Assembly (NCBI GenBank): GCA_028565635.1
Contig: JAOXYB010102493.1
Location: forward strand, 1-38,486
Direction of reading: 5' to 3'
Length of the DNA: 38,486 bases
Source of the DNA: Phoronis ovalis
Taxonomy: Eukaryota; Phoronida; Phoronidae
The notes under the pieces were generated by a model. It was not told the DNA's origin. It did not search any database and was given only the letters and a program-made list of their open reading frames with translations. Shown piece by piece: positions 1-26,159 of this stretch (its first letter is position 1; each line of letters begins with the position of its first letter). The position numbers and the translations under genes are program-made.

Positions 1-854
1 ATATGCAATTCCTTTCGCTCAAATAACCAATTTAAACAGCGTACAATGATGATTCTTCGAATCGTCGTTGTCTTGTTGTAACATGATACTGTAACAGTCC
101 TTATTCTAAATCACATACTGGTTGTGTGCGTATTTAAAGTAAGTCACATCTATGTGCAATTTTCTTCTTGTGTGTGTGTATTTTTTTAGCGAGTACTTCT
201 ATAATGACGTAGCCAAAGGGGATGATGTATTATTGAATCACATAACAAATAATTATTTTAAAACAACAAATATAGCAATAGCTTTAACAAAAACAAATGT
301 GAACTTGACATTATATTTGGCTTGTATTGAGTATATGCCCAAATTTTCTGCCATGTGCCAAGGTTCCAAAAGATATTGATTATCACCTGATACAAAGTAA
401 TGCTGCACCAGGAATTGGAAATGTAATTCTTAATTACTTTGGCTATTAACATCTTACACATATCCTTTTTAAGAGTTTGATAAGCCTTAATTTCCTTTTG
501 ACTGACGGTTATCATGTACGTTGACCAACGGGACAATTGGGATCTTTATTCTAGCTTTTTAACATGTACTAGTTTCAAAAAAGGTATATAAGCAGCTGTT
601 AGAGAAGGCAAATGATACCCTTTAAGTAAATTTCTCCAAACACGATCTTTTAGTTTAGGGTTTGTACACCCAATCTGTATGAACTTCATGTAGAAATGAC
701 ACTGGCACCTTGAAGTTGAAACATTATTCAATGGAAGAGCAATGAAAGTTATGGTCTTGCCCAAGTAAGACCAGTTGTATTTCACATAAAGGGAAGCATG
801 TGGGAGCAGTAATCAGCTGTTAATCCTGTATTTTATCATTCAGTTTATATTGCT
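1..854. other. 3' flank / 3' UTR of the ABCC gene, no gene seen
   Basis: Open frames here are short, lack recognisable domains and overlap each other on both strands. The part next to 855 is probably the ABCC 3' UTR. I see no exon of another gene. Confidence 0.6.
545..550 (-). terminator. possible poly(A) signal of the ABCC gene
   Basis: AATAAA on the minus strand, about 305 nt beyond the ABCC stop codon at 855-857. It is the clearest hexamer in the 3' flank. AT-rich DNA makes chance matches common. Confidence 0.35.
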
Positions 855-16562
<15,708 letters not shown>

Positions 16563-16735
16563 GACATATAAAGTTCTCTTGTACGTCGCCAATTCTGCAA
16601 ACAAGTGAGGAAAGACTGCTCTATATAGACTATAAACACTTTATGATTAGACAGAACGACTTGTAATAATGTAAAGCACGCGTTGTGAGGAACGGCTCGT
16701 TTACAGTCGTACAAGTAAAGTTAAATTCCTCCGCT
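16563..16735 (-). promoter_or_regulatory. 5' UTR / promoter-proximal region of the ABCC gene
   Basis: The palindromic TATA-like word CTATATAG at 16621-16628 lies about 60 nt before the ABCC ATG. An upstream ATG at 16565-16567 starts 5 nt before the chosen ATG and runs out of frame into exon 1 (MSWLQAF...). That could lower translation or mark an alternative leader. Promoter assignment is tentative. Confidence 0.35.
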
Positions 16736-18590
16736 TTTTTCGTCATTACGGTTGGATTAAAATGATGTGCAAAACACATATACTTCCTCATTTTGAAACA
16801 CCAATCAAAATGTTGCTCCTTATTATCTTAGCCAAAGTTCGCAGACATTCCGGGAGACATTCCCAGAAAACCAGAAGATCCTATTTGTAAGCATGTTTAC
16901 GACGTCATGAACTTGACCTACTAAATAATAAAAATAAATCTAGATAGGTCATTACAAGTTCATGCATCTTCGATATACGTTCGTCCAGAGTGTACTGTAT
17001 ACGAAGCCATGCGAAGACGGAATACGAAGAGACGATCTCTGTGTTTGGAGGTTGAATTCAGAGTATATATGTGCCGCCAGTGAACCCCCTCTTTTCAACC
17101 TCCATTTTTACCGTGAATCTGAGACTAATATAACTAAATTAATTTTCATTAAATGATTAATTACCGCCCGGCAGGTGATGTCTTTTGGAAGCAAAATTTC
17201 CAGGATTTTGTTTTTATTAAATTTACCGTGGGATGTGTAATATAAATATATATTTAATATATTTTTAATGCAGTTTTTACCATGGGGTAATGCCGTACAC
17301 AAGTGTGTTGGCAAATACCCCAACCGGGGACTGGGAGTCTTTGAACTAAGCGAAACGCTTACCTTAAAAGTACTATATTGTACAAAGAGGAGTTTTCAGT
17401 ATACGCTCTTTTCTTTATTGCTGGCTATATATAGTAGTCCGTTAGCTAAATTACCAGACACAAATTCTACCTTAATTATGAAAACAAGATAAACATAAAT
17501 TGATTTGATAGCATTGCTTTTCACGGTGGCTGTACGTAAAAGTTCCCTGTGCATATTTAACATATTTCACCATGAATTTCTTGAGAAATAATCCCGGCCA
17601 TCAGTCTTTGATAAAAAATGACATTAATATTTTCAAATTGTGAATTCTTTCACTTTGTACGAAGCTATTCCCTTTCAAACAGAAATGTCCCCATGGCTGC
17701 CCAGACAAGAAAAGAGGAAAAATGCTGAGCAACATTTGTAAACAACGTATTTTATGACTTTTACGAAGTTAATATTTGTTTAAGATTTGTAACTTTGTTT
17801 GTTAAGGTTTTTTGTTAAGGTGCTTGTGTCAGTGTAGCATAGTTCCAGTCCCCCGTCACTGATCCCCGTTTCAATCCCGGACTTACTACCAACACTGACG
17901 GAAACTTTGTTGGTTTACGTGACAACAGGGATACGGGAGGGATTCATGTTGTTTGGTAGCAGACACGTTGCTGATCAAACTGTGACTGTATGACGGAAGG
18001 TTGAAATTTTAATATTTTTTTGTTACATATAGGTGATTTCTTCGAGAGTCCTGAACACGAGCATTCTTGCTTATTCAATAACGATGTTAGGAAAACAGAA
18101 GGTAATGATATTCTTTGAAATTATAATTGTAGAAAATATTACAAAAAAACAACGATGACTGGAAAGTTCCAAATGAAATAGAAAAAAACTTACAACTCTG
18201 TTTGTATACTTTTACATTTTTGTATCTATAAAGAAAATTATCACCTATTCATTAATCGAAACACAATTATATTACATTATAAAAATATAACAACAAAGTT
18301 ATATATTACATGAAATGTGGTTAGCAGCTTACACTCAACGATGTTGTTATAGAAAAACTAAATTTACACGCATTTCATACTGACACAAATGTATTAAACT
18401 TGTGATACAAGTACTCATACGCTAACACGCGACAAAATACCATTGTCATTATTTCTGTTTCAATCAGTTGTGGTCAAAGATAAATTTTTTTGGACAAGAC
18501 ATACGTATAAATGCTAGATCACAGCTAAAACTGGCTACACAGCACATATGAATATTGTCGTATCCTAGTCGCGGAAAGAATGTACTTATT
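16736..18590. other. intergenic region between ABCC 5' end and CDPS 3' end
   Basis: No exon, RNA gene or transposase recognised. Small open frames at 16962-17156, 17268-17492 and nearby lack domains. A weak inverted repeat (GTCAGTGT near 17829 and ACACTGAC near 17904) encloses an A-box-like word TAGCATAGTTCC and a B-box-like word GTTTCAATCC. It does not fold as a tRNA. The part just below 18590 should hold the CDPS 3' UTR. Confidence 0.5.
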
Positions 18591-19599
18591 TTAACCAGAA
18601 CGACACGATTCTCTTGACTCGATAACCACCATACCTAACCATTTTTTTTCTTCGCCGTCATAATCACCAGCAGTATAGTTTTCAATAATACCCCAAGTCT
18701 TGTAATACACAATACAAATATCTTTCTTGTAAATTTCGTGAAACGCGTTAAAAAATGCAAGTTCGTCTAAAATATATTTAGCTGCTTCTTTCACGCCTTC
18801 ACCATTAAAGCTAGTGTCAATGTTTTCTTTTGGTAACGGTCCGGTATATCCAGTGAGTACCGCCTGGGCGCAAGCTAAAACGTCATCCTGCATACGGGTA
18901 CTGTTCTCAAATAACTTATAAATTGCAGTCATGTGTTTTTGATATTCTTGTTTAATATCTATGTCTTTTGGCCAGTCAAATACCAAAAACTTGGTTTGGT
19001 CTTCGGCCGGTAATTTATCAATAGCTTTGTTGGCGCATGAAATCAAATGGCGAGCATTTTTCTTTGCTTTTAACGCGAATTTCTTTTCGCCCAAAGCTTT
19101 GTATGTGTGTTCACTTGGGGTCTGTGGGGAGATCACTGCAATATGTTGTGTCTGTTGACTCAAAAACGACACAAATCGGTCAATTATTGGCTGCTTAAAA
19201 AACGAATTACCCGGACTCATTCCAAATACCATTAGGGTAGATTCCAAACCAAATAAGCGCTCGCCGTTCTGGTAAAGATACTGCGGTAGCTTGTTACGCA
19301 GTTTCAAAGAATTGAATGTGCTCACGCTCTTGCATTCCACTGAAAATGTAATATCAAAAAGATAATTTAGAAGAAATTAAGAAAGAATAAAAATGCTGAA
19401 GTTGAAGATTATAAAAAAAAATGGGCAAACTGTACTATACTGTTTGGTATTTTCCCCTAAAATCTGCTTCAATACCAATTAACGGGAAATAAAATCAAAA
19501 ATTAAGAAACAAAGAAGTGCTAAATATTTTTTTTAAAATACGAAAACATGTAAGAGAATATACATTTAAATAAAAAAATTAGTTTAAGGCAAACTTACT
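18591..19599 (-). CDS. CDPS: tRNA-dependent cyclodipeptide synthase (CDPS)
   Basis: CDPSs take two aminoacyl-tRNAs and join the amino acids into a cyclic dipeptide (2,5-diketopiperazine) through a covalent aminoacyl-serine intermediate. The body is one exon, 19339 down to TAA at 18591-18593. Only the A of the ATG lies upstream, at 19599, the last base of exon 1. The donor is AACAA|GTAAGT and the acceptor TTTCAG|TGGAATGC; splicing creates AACAATGG, a good start context. No upstream in-frame ATG precedes a stop in exon 1. The 249 residues fit the usual size. Visible family marks: G40-M-S42-P-G-N45 (AlbC G35, catalytic S37, N40), a Lys/Arg-rich helix at about 86-97 where AlbC binds tRNA, Y189-I-L-D-E193 (AlbC Y178/E182) and Y213 (AlbC Y202). 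The spacing from Y189 to Y213 equals that in AlbC. Lys214 replaces the His of the NYH subfamily. The product cannot be read from sequence. Confidence 0.93.
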
Positions 19600-19672
19600 T
19601 GTTACAAATCTGGTACTGACACAATCGGTAGAAAAGAGAGGACGTTGAAAGAGTGAAGCTGCTAACCGCTTT
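19599..19672 (-). other. CDPS 5' UTR exon 1 (5' end approximate)
   Basis: A strong splice donor GTAAGT follows base 19599. The 5' end is placed about 30 nt downstream of the TATA box. The exon is untranslated except its last base, the A of the start codon. The intron 19340-19598 is short (259 bp). Confidence 0.65.
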
Positions 19673-19695
19673 TGTCAAGGACAGTGCAAAGGGGG

Positions 19696-19703
19696 CTTTT
19701 ATA
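19696..19703 (-). promoter_or_regulatory. TATA box of the CDPS gene
   Basis: TATAAAAG on the minus strand, about 100 nt upstream of the exon 1 donor, preceded by purine-rich DNA. A CCAAT word lies on the plus strand near 19800, about 100 nt upstream. Position and match to consensus are good; transcription start inferred near 19665-19675. Confidence 0.65.
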
Positions 19704-19704
19704 G

Positions 19705-21570
19705 AAAAAGGGCTCAAAAGGGGCGCATCACAAAAAACAGCAAACTTACATAAACACTTTATTGGAAAATATCTGCCGATAAAACAAACTAATTTTGTGA
19801 CCAATGGGAGCTCAGAATGTTCACCAGGAAATTATGCACATACCATGTTCTCAGAATCGGACGTGGAAAATTTTAATGGTCTACTCAATAAATATGTAAA
19901 TAAAACCCTGATCTTTTTGGATTCGATAAACTTCCTGCCCGAGCAGCATCTTGATTTGAACCTGGGAACATTGACGTCACTGTTCGCCAAAATATATTTA
20001 ATTACCGCACCTCGTTAATTTGTTTGCAACATAATGAAATATTTGGCTGACTGATAACTTTATTTGCCTGTACTATTTATCCCATAGTAATTTAGGAATC
20101 TAATTTTTAAAATAATTAAGTCGTATTTATTTTCTTCAAGAAACCTAAAGAAATGTGAAGACGACAATACCATTTTGTGTAGAATGCTGTATTTTGAATT
20201 GAAATCTTCTATGGAAAATGTTTTAAAAACGAGAAAGAATGACATGCAAAACAAATATTCTCACCAGATGTCATTGGAAACCTTTAGGAGCTGGTTGGAA
20301 ATATGTAAATGTACTGTAAGTTGTCTATGATGAAGGAATGTCCCACGGTTTCAATATTGCATATAAAACTCCCTCGGTGACTTTCAAATTACGTTTGTTG
20401 CCAAATAGATTCTTTACCTGGGTGGGGCTCCTTATCAATTCAAATTTTGCAAATTACACCCAGCATTATCACTGTTTGCTGATTTCCCAGATATATTAAG
20501 GTTAATAAGTGAATGCGATAGACTTACCCAAGACAGTCTGGTAAAAAAAACATCATTAGTTTATGAGAACACATACAATCATATTATCGGTGTTTTTATA
20601 TGCTTCACAACCTAAATTTTCTAATTTCACTGCTAAAACCATAGACGCTGCCGAAAATTTTTTTTGCCCAAGCTATTGCAAAATTTAGATTACTTGTTCA
20701 TAATGGCATACATAGCAACATCGTATATTATACATACCCCCACCACCACCTCCACATAGAGTAATTTTATCAGTGCCAAAATACTATGCAACACGGTTAT
20801 CAAGAAAACGAAACTGAAACGCAATATTACTTCATCGGTGAATGTATTGTTGATAGTACATCTAAAGAACTGTAAAAAAACGAGCAGTCATTACAAAAGA
20901 ACATGAAATCATCAATACGAATTTTATCTACGTATACATCATAAAATAAAGAATACGAACAGAAAATAACTTTTAATGTAGGTGCACGACATTGACATCT
21001 TTTTGTGATTCAAACTAGAGAAGTTTTAGTATATGGAATGCCAGCGTATTTGCACTTTTAAATAATTGCACAGGCGCAACCCAGGAGCATATGCACTTTT
21101 AAGAATTTGACATTATTTGATGATATCCTGGTTCACGTCTATCCCGAAGCAGCAATGTCACCTTATCATGTTTACGATAAGAATCTCGGGATAAGCATCA
21201 ACAATAACAGGATATTAACCACGTTTCGCAGACTTAGATTATCAGGTTATAACTAGAACTACTAACTTCTACCTTTATTTGTATTTGTCCGTTTATCAGC
21301 AAAGGTTAAAACTACGCAGCAACAAATAAGAAACAAACGTCATATTCTGCTTGAAAAACAATTTTAAAATATCGGTAATTAAAATTAAGCTCAATTTTAT
21401 TGATTTATCAATATTTCTTTGAGGTCTTTTTCAAAAGCGCTAAAAAATGAATACTACAGTCACAGCTAAATAGTACGAATGGCATGCCTCATCCAATGGC
21501 ATGCTGTATACAATTTTTTCATACACATTGATTTAATCACGATTCTACCAGGAGATGTTTTTTTACAGAG
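19705..21570. other. spacer between the divergent CDPS and P450 genes
   Basis: Holds the regulatory DNA of two genes read away from each other. The plus-strand frame 19653-20018 overlaps the CDPS promoter and has no recognisable domain. Visible structure: the word TGCACTTTTAA twice (near 21050 and 21090), GGCATGC twice (near 21481 and 21498), and the nested palindrome at 21121-21219. No other exon seen. Confidence 0.6.
21121..21219. repeat. nested imperfect palindrome in the CDPS-P450 spacer
   Basis: Three inverted pairs are nested around one centre: GATATCCTG ... CAGGATATT outermost, TATCCCGA ... TCGGGATA in the middle, and CTTATC ... GATAAG inside. Together they could form a roughly 95-nt hairpin. 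It lies about 430 bp upstream of the P450 TATA box. Confidence 0.7.
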
Positions 21571-21576
21571 CGGTTA

Positions 21577-21582
21577 CACGTG
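21577..21582. promoter_or_regulatory. E-box CACGTG upstream of the P450
   Basis: CACGTG within GTTACACGTGACC, about 65 bp upstream of the P450 TATA box. It is a possible bHLH-PAS or Myc-type site; function not shown. Confidence 0.4.
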
Positions 21583-21626
21583 ACCAAGAGAGCTTCCTGG
21601 TTTGAGGCATTCCAGTAATTAACATG

Positions 21627-21634
21627 TGACGTCA
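21627..21634. promoter_or_regulatory. CRE-like site TGACGTCA upstream of the P450
   Basis: A perfect palindromic CRE (TGACGTCA) ends 9 bp before the P450 TATA box, a favourable position for a CREB/ATF-type factor. Chance occurrence of a perfect 8-mer so close is unlikely, but binding is inferred. Confidence 0.55.
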
Positions 21635-21643
21635 CTATGTGGC

Positions 21644-21650
21644 TATAAAA
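21644..21650 (+). promoter_or_regulatory. TATA box of the P450 gene
   Basis: TATAAAA about 95 nt upstream of the first splice donor (GTAAGT at 21744). It sets a transcription start near 21675. Confidence 0.7.
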
Positions 21651-21674
21651 CAGAGTATGTAAGAAGTGTTTGGA

Positions 21675-21743
21675 ATAATTTGAAGTCAGAAGTAGTTGGA
21701 AGACGGAGGAACTGACAGAAAACATTCACAACAAAAACATTAG
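21675..21743 (+). other. P450 5' UTR exon (5' end approximate)
   Basis: Leader between the TATA box and donor ATTAG|GTAAGT, with no ATG in it. The acceptor TTTCAG at 21881-21886 lies 2 nt before the ATG. Like the CDPS, this gene has a short leader intron directly at its start codon. Confidence 0.65.
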
Positions 21744-21829
21744 GTAAGTTTTTAAGGCTGATTTAGGCGGAATGCTAACTAATTAAAAAGTCTAACTGTG
21801 ATACATAAAGGCAAATCTGGGGCTAAATA

Positions 21830-21862
21830 TATTATTTATATATATTATTTATATATATATTA
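21830..21862. repeat. AT-rich low-complexity tract (TATATTATTTA repeats)
   Basis: Repeats of TATATTATTTATATA within the P450 leader intron, just before the branch/acceptor region. Confidence 0.8.
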
Positions 21863-21888
21863 CTAAACTGAACAATCTTTTTTCAGGT

Positions 21889-24800
21889 ATGATTGCGATT
21901 CCAATAATTGGTATACTGTTTGTTGTATTTTTGGTTGGAGCGTTGATTATTCAGAATAAATCAAAGAACGCTCCAGCTCGGCCTCGGCTTCCTCCTGGTC
22001 CAAAACCAGCATCCAAAGAGTAAGTATACAGTTCAGCGAATGTTTATCTATATTAAATTAATCCGCAGGAAAAATACCAGGATTGTTAAAAAACTATATT
22101 TATGTTATAAGTTACCTGCATTTCTACTATATTCAATCACTTGTGATTCTTTTACATGATTTGAAACATGTATGTCACCCCAAAACCTTCAGTAGAATTT
22201 TGGAATCCAGCAAACTTTTAAAAACATTTGACAATATAAAATATTGTTTATTTATTTCATGTATTTTAGAGACGGCAATAATGGTGACATAGTTAAGTCG
22301 GGCGGTTTAGTTAAATTCCTCTATGATACCCACAAGAAGTATGGTCCCGCAGTATCGTTTTATTTTGGTAAAATTTTGTGCGTCAGTTTAACAACGCCTG
22401 AACTCTGGGCTCAGCACAAGAAAGCATATAACAAACCACGTAAGTGTTGTACAAAGTGTGTTACATATAGCAGTTAGTTCCTAAAAGCAAGGATATTAAA
22501 TTTAATATTAACTTTGCTCACCTGCATCGTAGTGCCTTGTAATGCACAGTGTATCGTCTATCTTGTCTATAGAGGTTTACGTTCACTAGATATAAAGAAA
22601 ATTTGATCAGAAGGGTGGTTTTCAAATATCCGGACGCATTATTTTAATTTTGTTATAAATTTATTCCGTATTTATTAGCGACAGCGCATATATTGAAAGG
22701 ATGGGTGCATATTAATGCTTAACATTTATATATTCTTTTAAAGATGAAATCTTTGATTTGTGGCGTTTTATCTTGGGCGATAAAAGTATCCAATACGCTA
22801 ACGGTGAAGACGCTAAACGAAAACGACGTATACTGGCCCGTCATCTGGCGTCTAAAAATGTAAAACGACTTTATCCCATGTTCAACCAGGTATGTAACTG
22901 TATTATGTAGTAACTTAAACAGATGATATATAAGAATTACATGCACTGTGTTAATTTTAAAACGCTGTGGAGCGATATAGCTTGGACTAAAATCTTAAGT
23001 TTTAAAATATTGTCACAAGGAAAAATCTTGGCTTATCTTAGAATATCAATAACATTAAAGCAAGTGACTGCAGATGGTTCCCTTTCTAATGGACTCAAGA
23101 TCGCGTATTTTCACGGGATTTATTTTTATTTTTCACAGTTCGCAGAGGAAATGGCAAAAGAATGGAGCTCAGCTAGTGACAAGAGTGTGCACCTTCAAAG
23201 TTCAATGCTATATCTGGCCATGAATACAATTGCAAAAGCTGCCGTAGGTGGAGCCGTGGCAGAAGACTCTGTTGTCAGGCAATTAGCGATACATGCTCAA
23301 ACGGTATGAATTGTTCTTGTATAGAGGATGAAAACTATAGTTTTAAACCTTACTTTATTACTGGATATCTATGACAACGCTAACACCATGGCTCCTGGTG
23401 TTAAACAGTTTTTAATCAGTTTTAACACTTTCATGTGCAGTCTGAAAAATAGTGCAAACGAATACAGGGACCAAATTCGACTTCGTACACCGTCCATACT
23501 AGTCACTGATAAAAAAACGAAATATTACGATACTACGAAGTCTTATTAAGCTATAATCAAATCATGCATGTGTATATGTTGCCATTAATTATACAGACAT
23601 ATTTTAATGTATTTTTAATGCTCATATTATAATTTAAACCATTTTTTTCTTCTATAGTACATGTTTCTGTACACTTAGTATATTTTTGCATGTTTAGTTT
23701 TTCTTTTGAATGTTTAGTATATTAGTATTTGATTTACTGTTTGTTTACTTTGATAATTTAAACCATTTTTTTCTTCTAGTGTGTAGATGAGATAGTATTG
23801 CGTTTAGAAGGTAATTTTCCGGAAGAGGGCAGTCAAAGACAGAAAAACATTGATACAGCTATAAGTGAACTTCGCGGTAAAATCAGACAAGAGGCCTTGA
23901 AACGCCGTGAAAATCAACCCGAAGAACACGACAAACTGTACATAGACTTCATCATTGATGACGGAGCTGATGACGATGAATTAGAAGACGACGTGCTAAC
24001 GCATCTACTTGGCGGTAGTCACACACCTAGTGAAAGTAAGTCCAATGGTAGTAACTAAATTCATACTTTGAGCACAATCAACATTATTTTTAACTTATTT
24101 TACAGCGTAGAATGCTAAATTCGCGTTTCTTCACTAGCACCATGGTGAATTATGACTCTTACGCAGCTGCAATAGATATCTCTGTATTAGAAGCAACAGG
24201 ATGCCACGTTTCAGTTTGAAATTGTGAAATCAACATAACATTACTTATGCTTGGATTTTTAATCAGAATGCTACCTAGTACTAATTATGTTGTCAACACA
24301 TGTAGGATTTCAGCGTTGATCACCAATACTAACTGCTTTAACATGCGGTCAGTTCTACAATGTTAATTTTTTATGTTTGTAGGTATGACGTGGATGATGT
24401 TTTTCTTAGCACAGCATCCAGATATTCAACAGAAGATTTATGAAGAAATTAAGCGAGAAATAGGAGACGAACCAGTAACTTCACTCAACATGGACAAACT
24501 CAAGTAAGTTGTACTTAAAATGCAGATTATGGAATAAATGAACACCAGAACAATTACTATTACTGTAAACATACTCAACACAAACAGATGGACAGACAAA
24601 ATATGACCGTTTCTCCTCAAAAAAACTACATTACAGATAATCCAAAATGAGTGAATCTTGATACAGATAAAAACTTCGACTTCTGCTCCACAAACCGCAT
24701 CACAGATCAACCACAATGAACACATTTTCAAAGCTACTTCGTCTCTTTCTTTCAGATATATTCAGCAATGTATCGACGAAACATTTCGGCTTAGTACCGT

Positions 24801-25768
24801 TATTACTCTTTCTGCTAGAATTCAAGATGAAGAACAAATTATCAACGGCTACAAAATTCCTAAAGGGGTAAGTCATATCTTTAAACAGTTTTAAGGAAGT
24901 AGCCTTTGCCGCATTTTTATGTCTCATGAATCTGTGTCACATACAGTTGTACCTTCAGGTGTTTTTCAACAAAATTGATCCAGTATTAAATATTAAGCCT
25001 TCTGTGTTTTATTCAGTAATTACTTCACCTTTAGTTTGTTTTCAGGTAGTATCTTCAATTAGTTCGACAGTCAGTGTGCAAATTTAAGGAACATCTATCA
25101 ACCTCCCATAGTAGTATGGTGTAGTGGTGAAACAATAGGCTTATTTTAATTACAAATCTCTTCTACAATATTTACTAAAACATGTACCATTCTTTTTGCA
25201 GACAACTGTCATTCACGCATTAGCTGTACAGCATACAGATACTCAGTATTGGGAAAAACCAGATGAGTAAGTCACCATTTTTTAGTGCCCAATTATTGCC
25301 TTCTAAGAACTACAAGTTTTTTAATTAATGCTTAATATATTAAGTCTTTCAAGGGCAGAGAATTTCTGTCAGACATGTTTATTTGATGGTATTAGTGTAG
25401 TAGTCATATAGTTGTTTGTTTGAACTATGTAGTACTACGCCACCAAGAACATATCTATAGTCCTATGTACATAATAGACGCATCATGTACTATATTTGAT
25501 TTTTTTCAGATTTAATCCAGATCGTTTCAGTCCAGAGCAGAGAAAATCTCGTTCACCAATGACATTTCAGCCATTTGGGTTCGCTGGTCAGAGGATATGC
25601 CCAGCAGTCAAGTATTCCTATGCTGTTTTAACATCTTGGCTGACAGTATTCGTTAAACAATACAGGTTTAAGTTAAAGGACAAAGACATGCATAATATTA
25701 CAGGGAATTACAGAATACTCAATGCAGCTCTTGGACAAATTCATTTGACACTGGAAAAACGAAATTAA
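21889..25768 (+). CDS. CYP20A1-like: CYP20-family cytochrome P450 (complete, 9 coding exons)
   Basis: Heme-thiolate monooxygenase with an N-terminal ER anchor. Coding exons: 21889-22019, 22270-22439, 22744-22889, 23139-23303, 23780-24035, 24383-24503, 24756-24867, 25202-25266, 25510-25768, total 1425 nt (474 aa plus stop), phases close. Visible parts: hydrophobic segment 1-21, proline-rich hinge LPPGPKP, then DGNNGDIVKSGGL and YGPAVSFYFG, which closely resemble animal CYP20A1; K-helix E338-T-F-R341; PERF-region FNPDRF; heme loop PFGFAGQRICP with Cys419. Oddities: the I-helix reads GGSHTPS (282-288), with His where most P450s have the acid of AGxDTT, and the Gly after the heme Cys is missing. 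Human CYP20A1 is similarly degenerate and has no settled substrate. A charged insertion at about 248-275 precedes the I-helix. It is divergent from the CDPS, so oxidation of a cyclodipeptide is a reasonable inference, unproven. An ordinary CYP20 ortholog that merely sits here is the alternative. Confidence 0.92.
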
Positions 25769-26159
25769 ACTTTACCGACTTGAAGCAAAGTTGCTGAGGG
25801 TGCAGGCTGATTCTAGACACTGGGCATTTAGTGGTTTGAACGATCAGACAAAGATTCTACCACATAATATGCTAACATATGCTAATGAGCAAGTAGTTGA
25901 TAAATTACATGTCAATCAGAGCATTTTTCAATTATCAAGTTACTTTAGGAGAATCTTTATAAAAACAATGTAAGATTTTCTTAGTCCAAATACAGAAGTA
26001 TCTATAAATACACATGTAGCACTATAAATATTGCTTCAATCCCAAAATGCATTCAAATGTACAAACAAAGCTTTTAACAGCATCACTTTCACCAAAAAGG
26101 CTGTCAGTTCCCAACTCTACCAGAGGTCACCAGTGCAGCTCTGATGCAAATGCACTAAC

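Noticed and set aside
546-785. 79-residue minus-strand frame beyond the ABCC stop
   Set aside because: Lies in the probable ABCC 3' UTR and shows no recognisable motif.
16962-17492. Plus-strand short open frames between ABCC and CDPS
   Set aside because: No domain, signal, splice or promoter support; lengths expected by chance.
17827-17912. tRNA or tRNA-derived SINE
   Set aside because: A- and B-box-like words and a short inverted repeat are present, but spacing is wrong and no T-arm or anticodon arm forms.
18591-19340. CDPS as bacterial contamination, with a GTG start
   Set aside because: The GTG reading is an artefact of a splice acceptor. A good donor, acceptor, Kozak-like ATG and TATA box lie in place, and intron-rich animal genes flank it on both sides in one continuous sequence.
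19653-20018. 121-residue plus-strand open frame
   Set aside because: It overlaps the CDPS leader exon and TATA box on the opposite strand, shows no domain, and has no promoter or splice context of its own.
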